This document shows, piece by piece, positions 8,458-16,909 of a stretch of DNA of 64,000 nt. Origin of the DNA: Ancrocorticia sp047602305. GTDB lineage: Bacteria; Actinomycetota; Actinomycetes; Actinomycetales; Actinomycetaceae. The stretch spans positions 3,596,001-3,660,000 of the forward strand of contig JASGHO010000001.1 of NCBI GenBank assembly GCA_047602305.1. The letters run 5' to 3'. The number at the start of each line of letters is the position of its first letter. The stretch's first letter is position 1. The notes under the pieces were generated by a model. It saw nothing but the letters and a program-made list of their open reading frames with translations. It ran no database searches and was not told where the DNA came from. The translations under genes were made by a program, and so were the position numbers.

Positions 8458-9948
8458 CTAGCGACCGAGGATTCCCGCCATCCACTCTTCCACATCGGCA
8501 ATGGTACGGGGAATGGACTCGGAGATTCGTTCAACACCCGTTTCCGTGACCAGGATGTCGTCCTCAATGCGCACGCCGATACCGCGGAAGCGTTCGGGCA
8601 CGAGCAGATCGTCCTCGCGGAAGTACAGTCCCGGCTCGATGGTGAAGCACATGCCGGGCTCCAGCTCGGCCTCCAGGTACATCTCGCGGCGGGCCTGGGC
8701 GCAGTCGTGTACGTCGATGCCGAGGTGGTGTGAGGTGCCGTGGGGCATCCAGCGGCGATGCCACATGTTCTCGGGTTTGAGTGATTCCTCGGCGGTTCCC
8801 GGGAGCATGCCCCAGGCTTCGAGGCGGGCCGCGATCACTTCCATCGCTGCCGCGTGGATGTCGCGGAACTTGCAGCCGGGCTTGCGAGTCTCCTCGAGTG
8901 CGCGCTCGCAGGCGTCGAGTACCGCCTGGTAGACCTCGGCCTGCGCCTCGGTGAATGTACCGGAGATGGGTAGGGTGCGGGTGATGTCGGCGGTGTAGAG
9001 CGAATCGACCTCCACGCCTGCGTCCACCAGAATCAGCTGGCCGGGGCGGACCGGGCCGTCGTTGTCGATGAAGTGCAGCGTGTTGGCGTGGTTGCCGGCG
9101 GCGGCGATGGTGTCGTAGCCGAGCCCGTTCCCTTCTTCGCGGGCCTTCGCCCCGAAGGCGCCTTCGACCACTCGCTCGCCGCGGTGGTGAGTGATGGCGC
9201 GGGGGAGTGCGGCGATGATGTTGTCGAAGCCCTCGCGCGTCACCTGCACGGCCTTGCGCATTTCGTCCGCTTCCCAGGCGTCCTTGTTCAGGCGAATCTC
9301 GGAGAGGGCCTCGGCGAGCTGGGTGTCCACTTCAGCCGCGTTCTCGGCCAGCCCGGCGCGCTCGCGCAGCTCGCTGACCTGCGCTTCGACGCCCGCATCC
9401 GACTGCGGAACTACGCGCAACGTCACCTGGCCGGGGCCGAGATCCTTGGCGAGGGCGTCACCCATGTTGTCAATGGAATCGCACTTGAGGCCGGTGAGGG
9501 CACTCATCTCGGCGAGTGAGGGGCGGGCACCCACCCAGAATTCGCCGTAGCGCGAATCGGCGTAGAACTCCTCGGAGGAGCGCGGGGCGCGCGGGTGGAA
9601 ATAGAGCGTGGCCTCGTGGCCTTCCTCTGTGGGGTTGAAGACGAGAACCGCGTCCGGCTCCAGCTCGCCTCCCAGACCGGTCATGTGGGCAAAAGCCGAA
9701 TGCGCCCGGAATCGGTAATCGCAATCGTTGTTGCGCACCTTGAAACCGCCCGCCGGAACCACGAGCCGCTCGCCCGGGAAACGCTCGGAGAGTTTGCGGT
9801 GCCGGGCAGGAAGATAATCGGCGACGACGGCGCGCTCCGGCGCTGCGGGCCGCGGGCCCCAGTTGGATCCGATGAAGTCCCGGAACTGAGCACCTTGTGG
9901 CTGCTGAGACCGGTTGTTGCCGCGATTCTTGAATTCTTCCTTCGTCAT
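8458..9948 (-). CDS. pepP: Xaa-Pro aminopeptidase (aminopeptidase P, M24B)
   Basis: This enzyme removes N-terminal residues that precede proline. The 496-residue protein has an N-terminal aminopeptidase-P domain (RFPGERLVVPAGG ... YRFRAHSAFAHMTGL). The pita-bread catalytic domain has metal ligands in ILVDAGVEVDSLYTADITRTLPI, the histidine in HGTSHHLGIDVHD, the glutamate in FTIEPGLYF and the last glutamate in GVRIEDDILVT. All five ligands appear present. It stands apart from the MgtE-like gene by about 150 bases and probably has its own promoter. Confidence 0.93.
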   Translation of the reverse strand: MTKEEFKNRGNNRSQQPQGAQFRDFIGSNWGPRPAAPERAVVADYLPARHRKLSERFPGERLVVPAGGFKVRNNDCDYRFRAHSAFAHMTGLGGELEPDAVLVFNPTEEGHEATLYFHPRAPRSSEEFYADSRYGEFWVGARPSLAEMSALTGLKCDSIDNMGDALAKDLGPGQVTLRVVPQSDAGVEAQVSELRERAGLAENAAEVDTQLAEALSEIRLNKDAWEADEMRKAVQVTREGFDNIIAALPRAITHHRGERVVEGAFGAKAREEGNGLGYDTIAAAGNHANTLHFIDNDGPVRPGQLILVDAGVEVDSLYTADITRTLPISGTFTEAQAEVYQAVLDACERALEETRKPGCKFRDIHAAAMEVIAARLEAWGMLPGTAEESLKPENMWHRRWMPHGTSHHLGIDVHDCAQARREMYLEAELEPGMCFTIEPGLYFREDDLLVPERFRGIGVRIEDDILVTETGVERISESIPRTIADVEEWMAGILGR

Positions 9949-10355
9949 GCCTCCTATTGTCCCACCAAGTGGGCGAATGCACCTGTAGTTGGGCGTGTGG
10001 CGTTGGAGGCTGTGGGGTGGAGAGAGGGGGTACGCTCACGCTTTCTTTCCTATGTGGCCTTCAGAGCGACATGCCGTGCCGGATACGGCACGGTTCGCCG
10101 CTGAGAGGCCATAAAGGAAACTGCACGCCAGGATCTTGGGGAAGATGGGGCGGCACCCCATGAGAAATCCGAATAGCGAGACATTGTGCGGTGTGACGTA
10201 GATCGAACTTTGGGGTAGTTTCTTCCACGAAAGGCCCTCATGTTTGGGTCCAAGGTCCTGAAAAATCATTGAAAATCGAACAAAAGTCAGGTATTCCTAA
10301 TTCTTGAATTGTTGAATTACGTCATCGCTGCGTTGCGAAAACGGAGAATTTTTTC
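9949..10355. other. Intergenic region with no gene seen
   Basis: I see no convincing coding frame in this stretch between the divergent pepP and siderophore operons. The last 130 bases are AT-rich and lead into the two iron boxes. Confidence 0.6.
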
Positions 10356-10398
10356 GTAAGGTTGGCCTTACGTCAACCGTGGGTAAGGAACGCCTTAC
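10356..10398 (+). promoter_or_regulatory. Two tandem palindromic DtxR/IdeR-like iron boxes
   Basis: GTAAGGTTGGCCTTAC at 10356-10371 and GTAAGGAACGCCTTAC at 10383-10398 are two palindromes with identical 6-bp arms and 4-bp centres, 27 bases from start to start. They resemble the TTAGG...CCTAA half-sites of DtxR/IdeR operators. They lie 118 bases before the binding-protein start, in the promoter zone of an iron-siderophore operon. Iron-dependent repression is inferred; the regulator is not in the window. Confidence 0.7.
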
Positions 10399-10515
10399 TG
10401 CTGTGAAGCTTCCTGACCTGCGAAGAGATTGTGCCAGTAGGCCACAACCTATTGCCGTGATCTCTCAGTACACGAGTACGCCTTGAGACTAGCCACCCTA
10501 CATTGGAGAAGCCAC

Positions 10516-11529
10516 ATGCGCCGTTCCTTCATCGCCGTCCTCGCAGCTGGAGCCCTTGCTCTGTCTGCTTGCGGTGGTAACACCGATTCCGGTTCGGAAG
10601 AATCGCCTGCTGCAGGAGCCACCACCCCGGCAGCTGAAGCTACCGAAGCTGCACCGACTTCCGTCGAGTTCGAGGACAACAACGGAAAGCACACCATTGA
10701 TGTGCCTCTGAAGTCCGTTGTTGCCACCGACAACCGCACCTTCCAGACCTTGGCCGATTGGGACATCAAGCTCTCAGCCGCTGCCGTGGGCCTTATGCCC
10801 GATACCGTCAAGTACGTCAACGACACCAGCGTTGTGGACCTTGGCAACCATGGCGAGCCCGATCTCGAAGCAGTTGTGGCTGTTGAGCCGGACCTCATCA
10901 TCACCGGACAGCGCTTCACCCAGTTCTCCGAGGACTTCGCCAAGCTGGCCCCCGAGGCCACCATCGTCAACCTTGATCCTCGCGAGGGTGAGCCCTTCGA
11001 TTCCGAGCTGAAGCGCCAGATCACCGTGATGGGCGAGATCTTCGGCAAGCAGGCTGAGGCCAAGAAGCTCACCGACGATTTCGATGCTGCGATTGCTCGC
11101 GTCAAGGCCGCCTACAAGGCTGAGGACAAGGTCATGGCTGTCATCACCTCCGGTGGCGAGATCGGCTACGTCGCGCCCGGCGCTGGCCGTACGCTCGGCC
11201 CGGTCTTCGACTTCGTTGGCCTGACCCCCGCTCTTGAGACCGAGGGTTCCGACGACCACCAGGGCGACGACGTCTCCGTTGAGGCAATCGCCGATTCCAA
11301 CCCGGACTGGATCCTCGTGATGGACCGCGATGCGGCCATCAACTCTGACGACCCGACCTTCAAGCCCGGCAACGAGATTCTTGAGGGTTCCGAGGCGCTC
11401 GCCAACGTTCCCGCAGTGCAGAACAAGCACATTCTCTACATGCCTGCTGATACCTACCTGAACGAAGGTATCCAGACCTACACCAAGTTCCTCAACGAAT
11501 TCGCTGACGCCCTGGAAAAGGCTAAGTAA
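10516..11529 (+). CDS. Iron-siderophore ABC transporter, substrate-binding lipoprotein
   Basis: This is the extracellular receptor of the importer encoded downstream. The 337-residue protein starts MRRSFIAVLAAGALALSACG, a lipoprotein signal peptide with lipobox LSAC and lipid attachment at Cys-20 or so. A Glu/Ala/Thr-rich linker follows, then a class III (FecB/FatB-like) binding fold with VVATDNRTFQTLADW, DLEAVVAVEPDLIITGQRF and a C-terminal VQNKHILYMPADTY. Weak similarity to catecholate-type receptors such as CeuE and FatB is inferred from the pattern. The start is set by GGAGAAGCCAC before the ATG. Regulation by the iron boxes upstream is likely. Confidence 0.92.
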   Translation: MRRSFIAVLAAGALALSACGGNTDSGSEESPAAGATTPAAEATEAAPTSVEFEDNNGKHTIDVPLKSVVATDNRTFQTLADWDIKLSAAAVGLMPDTVKYVNDTSVVDLGNHGEPDLEAVVAVEPDLIITGQRFTQFSEDFAKLAPEATIVNLDPREGEPFDSELKRQITVMGEIFGKQAEAKKLTDDFDAAIARVKAAYKAEDKVMAVITSGGEIGYVAPGAGRTLGPVFDFVGLTPALETEGSDDHQGDDVSVEAIADSNPDWILVMDRDAAINSDDPTFKPGNEILEGSEALANVPAVQNKHILYMPADTYLNEGIQTYTKFLNEFADALEKAK

Positions 11530-11565
11530 GAGGTTGTGCCGATAGGCCCTATCGGCGAAACCTCT
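11529..11565 (+). terminator. Long hairpin between the binding-protein and permease genes
   Basis: AGAGGTT and AACCTCT enclose an inner perfect palindrome (GCCGATAGG paired with CCTATCGGC). There is no thymine tract, so it may act as an attenuator or an mRNA-stabilising end that keeps the receptor in excess over the membrane parts, rather than as a full stop. The next gene starts 139 bases later. Confidence 0.65.
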
Positions 11566-11703
11566 AGAGGAACCTGAGGCCGGTTCGCGAGACTGATGTT
11601 CATACTGGACGTCACCGGCTCGCGACCAGGCATCTGAAACCTGCCGGCGGCGGATCACCCCCTCCGATCCGCCGCCGGTACTCCTTCGACCTGGAGTTCA
11701 TAC

Positions 11704-12729
11704 ATGACGTCCGTAGCTGCACGGGACAAGACAGCAACACCGCCAGATAACCGGCGCGCTCGCCGGAAGAATTGGCACACCGGAAAACTCTTCGACTGGA
11801 AGCTTCTCATCGGCTTTGTGGCCGTGGGCGGACTTCTGGTCGTTTCGCTGTTTACGGGAGTGTACGACGTCGTCGGCGGTCAGGACGGCGCCACCATGTT
11901 CGCCATCACCCGAATCCCGCGCACCGTCGCGCTGGTCCTGTCCGGTGCCGCGATGGCCATGTGCGGGCTCGTCATGCAGCTCCTGACCCAGAATCGTTTT
12001 GTCGAGCCGACGACGACCGGCACGACCGAGTGGGCGGGCCTCGGCTTGATCACAGTGATGATTGTTATGCCGACGGCGTCGCTGGCCACGAAGATGCTCG
12101 GCGCTGTCCTTTTCGCCTTTGTGGGAACGATGGTGTTCTTCCTGTTCCTGCGTAAGGTGTCGCTGCGCTCCTCGCTCATCGTTCCGATCGTGGGCATCAT
12201 GCTGGGCGCCGTGGTGGGCTCGGTGTCCACCTTCCTCGCGCTGCAGACGGATATGTTGCAGAGCCTTGGCATTTGGTTTGCTGGTTCGTTCACCTCGGTG
12301 CTGCGCGGCTACTACGAGATGCTGTGGATCGTGGCCCTCGTGGTGATTGCCGTGTTCATCGTGGCCGATCGTTTTACCGTGGCCGGGCTGGGCAAGGAAG
12401 TGGCCACCAACGTGGGCCTGAACTACGACCGGGTCATCCTGCTGGGGACGGGCCTCATCGCCGTCGCCACCGGTGTGGTGACCGTGGTGGTGGGCAACCT
12501 GCCCTTCCTTGGACTCATCGTCCCCAACGTGGTCTCCATGATCCGCGGCGATGACCTCCGCTCCAACCTCCCGTGGGTATGTCTGGCGGGCATCGCGTTG
12601 GTGACCGTCTGTGACCTCATCGGCCGGACCATCATCATGCCGTTCGAGGTACCTGTCTCCCTGATTTTGGGCGTGGTGGGTGCCGTCGTGTTCATCTTCC
12701 TTCTGCTCAAGCAGCGCAAGATTGGGTAA
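11704..12729 (+). CDS. Iron-siderophore ABC transporter permease (FecCD family), first
   Basis: This 341-residue membrane protein has about nine hydrophobic helices. It carries the FecCD family stretches ITRIPRTVALVLSGAAMAMCGLVMQLLTQNRFVEP near residue 70 and VGNLPFLGLIVPNVVSMIRGDD near 260. The ABC-coupling segment is GLGKEVATNVGLNYDR. It should form the translocation pore with the second permease. The start lies directly after a hydrophilic leader (MTSVAARDKTATPPDNRRARR). It is followed by the second permease 28 bases later. Confidence 0.9.
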   Translation: MTSVAARDKTATPPDNRRARRKNWHTGKLFDWKLLIGFVAVGGLLVVSLFTGVYDVVGGQDGATMFAITRIPRTVALVLSGAAMAMCGLVMQLLTQNRFVEPTTTGTTEWAGLGLITVMIVMPTASLATKMLGAVLFAFVGTMVFFLFLRKVSLRSSLIVPIVGIMLGAVVGSVSTFLALQTDMLQSLGIWFAGSFTSVLRGYYEMLWIVALVVIAVFIVADRFTVAGLGKEVATNVGLNYDRVILLGTGLIAVATGVVTVVVGNLPFLGLIVPNVVSMIRGDDLRSNLPWVCLAGIALVTVCDLIGRTIIMPFEVPVSLILGVVGAVVFIFLLLKQRKIG

Positions 12730-12757
12730 GCCGCACGTGATCGAGGAGAGTAATAAC

Positions 12758-13891
12758 GTGACCGTGGAAGCTGAAAGAGGCGCGACGGCGGCGTCGTCGA
12801 CGACGAAATCTGCGACGAAGCGGGTGACGCCGCCGCTGACTCCCGAGCAGGTGAGCGCCGGTTCGCAGGCGAGTGACGCGAACGCGATGGAGCGTAGTGC
12901 GAAGCCGCTGCCCACCAAGCGGGCGCGGCGGCGCTACCGGATGTTCCTTACGGCGCTGACTGTGCTGTCCGTATTTTTCGGGTTCGGGCTGTTGGCGTGG
13001 GGGAATCCGATGCCGCTCGGAAGTGACGGCTGGTGGCGAATTTCGGAGCTGCGTGTCACCGCGGTCGTCGTGATGTTTGTGGTGGCGTTTTGCCAGGCCA
13101 TGGCCACGGTCTCGTTCCAGACGGTGACGAATAATCGTATTATTACGCCGTCGATTATGGGATTTGAGTCGCTGTATGTGGCGGTGCAGACCTCCTCGGT
13201 GTACTTTATGGGCGCCGCCGGAATCATTGCGCTGCAGGGCCAGGTGCAGTTCGTTTTGCAGATTGCGCTGATGGTGGCGCTCTCGCTGGCGCTGTACGGC
13301 TGGCTGCTGCGGGGCAAGTACGGGAACCTGCAAATCATGCTGCTCGTCGGCATTATCGTGGGTGGCGGCCTGCGCTCGGTTTCCTCGTTCATGCAGCGGC
13401 TGCTCACCCCGAGCGAATTCGACATTCTTACCGCGCGCATGTTCGGTTCGATCTCCAACGCCGACGCCTCCTACCTGCCGATCGCGATTCCGCTGATGCT
13501 GGGCGCGGGCGGGCTGCTGTGGGTGCAGTCGCGCAGGCTCAACGTGATGGCGCTGGGGCGCGATGCGGCTGTTGGGCTGGGCATTAACTACAAGGCCGAG
13601 CTGATGAAGACGCTGTTCCTGGTGTCGCTGCTCATGGCGGTGTCCACGGCGCTCGTGGGTCCGATGACCTTCCTCGGCTTCCTCGTGGCCACGCTGGCTT
13701 ACCAGTTTGCCGAGACCTACGACCATCGCCGCATCTTCCCGATCGCGGTGCTCACCGGGTTCGTAGTGCTCTCCGGCGCTTACTTCATTATGAAGAACAT
13801 TTTCTATGCGCAGGGCGTGGTGTCCATCATCATCGAGCTCGTGGGCGGAAGCGTGTTCTTGATTGTTCTGCTGAGAAAGGGACGACTGTGA
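12758..13891 (+). CDS. Iron-siderophore ABC transporter permease (FecCD family), second
   Basis: This 377-residue permease has a 70-residue polar N-terminal extension followed by about nine helices. Family stretches include ELRVTAVVVMFVVAFCQAMATVSFQTVTNNRIITPSIMG (read in parts), ALGRDAAVGLGINYKAE as coupling helix, and GPMTFLGFLVATLAYQFAETYDHR. I placed the start at the GTG at 12758 because GAGGAG lies eight bases upstream; a second GTG at 12737 is possible. The gene ends CGACTGTGA. The same 17 bases recur 194 bases downstream at the ATPase start, which shows that stop and start overlapped before an insertion separated them. Confidence 0.88.
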   Translation: MTVEAERGATAASSTTKSATKRVTPPLTPEQVSAGSQASDANAMERSAKPLPTKRARRRYRMFLTALTVLSVFFGFGLLAWGNPMPLGSDGWWRISELRVTAVVVMFVVAFCQAMATVSFQTVTNNRIITPSIMGFESLYVAVQTSSVYFMGAAGIIALQGQVQFVLQIALMVALSLALYGWLLRGKYGNLQIMLLVGIIVGGGLRSVSSFMQRLLTPSEFDILTARMFGSISNADASYLPIAIPLMLGAGGLLWVQSRRLNVMALGRDAAVGLGINYKAELMKTLFLVSLLMAVSTALVGPMTFLGFLVATLAYQFAETYDHRRIFPIAVLTGFVVLSGAYFIMKNIFYAQGVVSIIIELVGGSVFLIVLLRKGRL

Positions 13892-14085
13892 GTCGCGCTG
13901 TCTTGGTTACTGCTGCCATGCCGCGCCCCTTTGCAAAGGAGTGGCGTTTTCCGCAAGGCGCAACAGTTTTTCCCACGGAAAATGCGTTACGTGAATCCGA
14001 AAACGACACTTCTTTGGGAAGAGCGCGCTCCGGGCACGATAACGTCGTCGAAAATATGGTGTGTGAAGGAAAGGGACGACTGTGA
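13892..14085 (+). mobile_element. 194-bp insertion with 17-bp flanking direct repeat inside the siderophore operon
   Basis: GAAAGGGACGACTGTGA occurs at 13875-13891 and again at 14069-14085. The first copy supplies the end and stop codon of the permease gene; the second supplies the ribosome-binding site and GTG start of the ATPase gene. Joining the two copies recreates a CTGTGA stop/start overlap, the usual arrangement for such genes. The inserted DNA includes an 84-bp MITE-like repeat (13934-14017). It encodes no transposase. Confidence 0.7.
13934..14017 (+). repeat. MITE-like 84-bp repeat, copy 1
   Basis: The ends CAAAGGAGTGGCGTTTTC and GAAAACGACACTTCTTTG are imperfect terminal inverted repeats (15 of 18 match when one is reversed). 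Copies 2 and 3, in the opposite orientation, lie at 14854-14937 and 16337-16420. Confidence 0.8.
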
Positions 14086-14837
14086 TTGCTCTGACGGATG
14101 TCAGCAAGGTGTATTCGCGTGAGGTTCAGATTGGGCCGGTGGATCTGAAGATCCCGGCTGGCGGTATTACGGCGCTGGTGGGGCCGAATGGCGCGGGGAA
14201 GTCGACGCTGCTGACGATGATCGGGCGGTTGCTCGGCATGGATTCCGGCGCGATTGAGATCGCCGGGTACGACGTGGCGTCCACGAACTCGCGGGATCTG
14301 GCGAAGATTGTTTCGGTGTTGCGCCAGGAGAATCATTTTGTCACGCGCCTGACGGTGCGTCAGCTGGTGGGTTTCGGGCGTTTCCCGTACTCGCAGGGGC
14401 GGCTCACGGTTGAGGACGAGGCGAAGATCAGCGAGGCGATCGACTTCCTCGACATGACCGAGCTGGAGGGCCGCTACCTCGATCAGCTCTCGGGCGGGCA
14501 GCGCCAGCGCGCCTACGTGGCGATGGTGCTGTGCCAGGACACGGATTACGTGCTGCTCGACGAGCCGCTCAACAACCTGGACATGCAGCATTCCGTGGAG
14601 ATGATGAAACATCTGCACGAGGCCGCGCGCGCCATGGGCCGCACCATCATCGTGGTGCTGCACGACATCAACTTCGCCTCCCGCTACGCCGACTACATCT
14701 GCGCCATGAAGGACGGCGAGGTGGCCGAGTTCGGCACGCCCGCCGAGATCATGAACGACGAGACGCTGACCCGCATCTTCGACACCCCGGTGACGGTCCT
14801 CGACGGCCCCAACGGCCCCCTGGCCTGCTACTTCTAA
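14082..14837 (+). CDS. Iron-siderophore ABC transporter ATP-binding protein
   Basis: This is the ATPase that drives the importer. In its 251 residues it has Walker A ALVGPNGAGKSTLLTMIG near residue 33, Q-loop VLRQENHF, the signature LSGGQRQRAYVAMVL near 135, Walker B DYVLLDEPLNNLDMQ, and the H-loop histidine in VLHDINFASRYAD. The GTG start at 14082 overlaps the second copy of the 17-bp direct repeat and is preceded by GAAAGGGACG. The gene closes the four-gene iron operon. Confidence 0.92.
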   Translation: MIALTDVSKVYSREVQIGPVDLKIPAGGITALVGPNGAGKSTLLTMIGRLLGMDSGAIEIAGYDVASTNSRDLAKIVSVLRQENHFVTRLTVRQLVGFGRFPYSQGRLTVEDEAKISEAIDFLDMTELEGRYLDQLSGGQRQRAYVAMVLCQDTDYVLLDEPLNNLDMQHSVEMMKHLHEAARAMGRTIIVVLHDINFASRYADYICAMKDGEVAEFGTPAEIMNDETLTRIFDTPVTVLDGPNGPLACYF

Positions 14838-14853
14838 TACCGCTCTCCTCTTC

Positions 14854-14937
14854 CCAAAGAAGTGTCGTTTTAGTATTCACGTAACGCATTTTCCGCCGGA
14901 AAACTGTCGCGCCTTGCGGAAAACGCCACTCCTTTGG
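14854..14937 (-). repeat. MITE-like 84-bp repeat, copy 2
   Basis: It begins CCAAAGAAGTGTCGTTTT and ends with GGAAAACGCCACTCCTTTG. It lies 16 bases after the ATPase stop codon and is reversed relative to copy 1. Its folded form could end the operon transcript. Confidence 0.8.
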
Positions 14938-15158
14938 AGCGGTGTACAGGTGCGGGGCGCGGTAGGGTAGGGCGCGCCAGAGCGACGACGTCGTCCTTCC
15001 ACAAGTAGTCGGGTGCGGCCCTATCCGGTCCACGTCGTTGTGCACGCATCGTCGTCGTCCTATACGTTATCCACAGTTTTTCGCGAAAACGCGTGCGCGA
15101 TTTGACCCTGTTGTGGATTATTTCTGCACGGATCGGCCGTAGCCTCCATGATTACCTC

Positions 15159-16256
15159 ATGTTTATGCGTAAGGAACCGTTGCAGTGGCCGGAAGCGGTA
15201 GCCACGTCCGCTATGCCCAAGTCTCTTGTTAACGAGATGGAGAGCAAAGATTGGTGGCGGCCGATGAATGGGCATCTTGTCTCGCCGGCGCAGGCGGGAA
15301 CCTACGTTCGTCAGCATGATCGCTACTTGGGATATGTGCTCGCGCTCTCCAGACAGCGCCCGCGGTCGATCGTTTTCGCGGGTACCGTGGCCGCTATGCT
15401 CCTCGGCCATCCGGTGTGGCCGGCGTTGACTCATGTGGATGTGTACATGCGCGAGGGACGTCGAAATCTCCGCGAGCTCAGGCCTCATCCCGGGACTGCC
15501 AAGCCCGTGACGATGCGACCCATGGGTGTCCCCGATGACCTTTCTGTTCTCGATGTTGGCCACGGAGTTCTTGTTACGTCGCATGAACAGACGGCGGTGG
15601 ACGTGGCTCGTCTTGCTGCGAGTCAGACAGCGTTTGTGACGGTCTGTTCGATCCTGGGGGCACTGTCCACCACCGGCGACATCTACCAGGATCGCACTGA
15701 TTCCCTATTTCTTGAACAAGAAGCGGCAGCTCGTGCGCGAATGATTGGTATTGCTGAGAAGCTCGGGAAGACGTCGGGGCGCCGTCGTGCAATGCGGATC
15801 ATCGAGCTTGCCTCCGGACAGGTCGAGAGTGTTGCGGAGGCCCGGGTTCTTTGGATCATCCGTGCCTTCGGGTTACCGGATCCGATCATGCAGTATCGGA
15901 TTATGGTTGGCCGCGACGAGTTCTTTGGAGATTTTGTGTGGCCGGAGCTGAAGCTCATCGTCGAGTTCAATGGCCAGACCAAATACGACGGCGAAGGGGG
16001 TCGCGACGCCAAGGAACGCGCGCGAGAGACCTTGCTGCGATCGGCCGGGTACGAGATCATCAACCTCGAATGGCATCAGCTGAAAGATCCTGGGAAGGTC
16101 GCGCTGTTGATCTATGGATTCCTCACCCGGCGCGCCTCTCGGGTTTCGCGCGGTAGTTCCGCTGGAGTGCCCGCGCCTGCCCCGATTGCTTACCCGTCGC
16201 TGCGGCCCGACCTCAATCAACCGGCGAGAAAGTTCCGGAAGACAACGGGGCGTTGA
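15159..16256 (+). CDS. DUF559-type protein with C-terminal endonuclease-like domain
   Basis: I recognise only the C-terminal domain. Residues 240-325 contain DFVWPELKLIVEFNGQTKY, then ERARETLLRSAGYEIINLEWHQLKDP. This is the pattern of the DUF559/Vsr-like PD-(D/E)xK fold found in many actinobacterial proteins of AbiEi-like type. The middle carries a VLALSRQRPRSIVFAGTVAAMLLG stretch typical of these proteins. The last 40 residues are basic and proline-rich. The start is uncertain: ATG codons at 15159 and 15165 and an earlier GTG region at 15093 are all possible and none has a good ribosome-binding site. Function is unknown, possibly defence-related; it sits between two MITE-like repeats at the border of the accessory region. 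Confidence 0.65.
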   Translation: MFMRKEPLQWPEAVATSAMPKSLVNEMESKDWWRPMNGHLVSPAQAGTYVRQHDRYLGYVLALSRQRPRSIVFAGTVAAMLLGHPVWPALTHVDVYMREGRRNLRELRPHPGTAKPVTMRPMGVPDDLSVLDVGHGVLVTSHEQTAVDVARLAASQTAFVTVCSILGALSTTGDIYQDRTDSLFLEQEAAARARMIGIAEKLGKTSGRRRAMRIIELASGQVESVAEARVLWIIRAFGLPDPIMQYRIMVGRDEFFGDFVWPELKLIVEFNGQTKYDGEGGRDAKERARETLLRSAGYEIINLEWHQLKDPGKVALLIYGFLTRRASRVSRGSSAGVPAPAPIAYPSLRPDLNQPARKFRKTTGR

Positions 16257-16336
16257 GACTGGTGTTGGCCGGCGGTGTTCGTGCCTGTCTGCCCCTACCT
16301 GACTCCCAAACACGTGTCGTCTGAGCTCCCACCTTC

Positions 16337-16420
16337 CCAAACAAGTGTCGTTTTCGTATTCGCGTAACGCATTTTCCGTGGGAAAAACTGTCGCGCCTTG
16401 CGGAAATCGACACTCCTTTG
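16337..16420 (-). repeat. MITE-like 84-bp repeat, copy 3
   Basis: Ends CCAAACAAGTGTCGTTTTC and GGAAATCGACACTCCTTTG are again imperfect inverted repeats. It has the same orientation as copy 2 and lies between the DUF559-type gene and the HicB-like gene. Confidence 0.8.
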
Positions 16421-16447
16421 GAGCGGCGTGCGCCCCGGATATCCCCG

Positions 16448-16639
16448 TCAGCGGGCAGTTACGGTGACGTCGAAGTCGGCTTTTTCTACTCCGGCCATGA
16501 GGGAAGCCGCGTCCGCGACCATGTCTTGCAATTGATCGATATGGCGAGCCTGGGTGCCGTAGGTCCGCCCGTCGAGAGTAAAAGAAGCGACCCACCATTC
16601 CCCGTCCTTCACGGCGTCGGCTTGGGTGAGTGTGGTCAT
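16448..16639 (-). CDS. HicB-like small protein (orphan antitoxin-type)
   Basis: This 63-residue protein starts MTTLTQADAVKDGEWWVASF and continues with YGTQARHIDQLQDMVADAASLM and FDVTVTA. It has the WW...DG...TQARxxDQ...DAASL pattern of actinobacterial HicB-like proteins. CAAGGAGCC precedes the ATG. In toxin-antitoxin pairs HicB neutralises the HicA mRNase, but I find no HicA-like frame on either side, so this is probably a solitary copy or the remnant of a pair. The upstream 380 bases carry a long inverted repeat and no convincing gene. Confidence 0.7.
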   Translation of the reverse strand: MTTLTQADAVKDGEWWVASFTLDGRTYGTQARHIDQLQDMVADAASLMAGVEKADFDVTVTAR

Positions 16640-16800
16640 TGTGGCTCCTTGTGTGGATTTGCGCGGACGGGCACAGCGGTAAAGACGTCTCGAGCCATCT
16701 CCCTCGCGTTCTTCCATCACGGCTGCGGAAACTGTCAACCACCCACTCAATAAACCAGTAATCCGGAAATTTATTCCGAATTCGCAACTAGTTAAGTGCC

Positions 16801-16909
16801 ACAGGACGCCGTCGTCTTTATTCATCACAACGAGAGCGGTGAGGAGTTCGAGCTCCCGTTGAAGTTGCAGAGTTCTGGCACGGTCACCTGGTTGACGACG
16901 GCGTCCTGT
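16801..16909. repeat. 16-bp inverted repeat around 77 bases
   Basis: The arms 16801-16816 and 16894-16909 are perfect or near-perfect complements (core CAGGACGCCGTCGTC). The interior is of unknown nature, and no transposase is present. The rest of 16640-17381 outside this and the tandem repeat shows no gene. Confidence 0.7.

Noticed and set aside
14000..14068. A small protein gene in the 194-bp insert (frame reading SRAVLVTAAMPRPFAKEWRF)
   Set aside because: It starts in the flanking repeat, is contained in the MITE-like element, and has no independent support.
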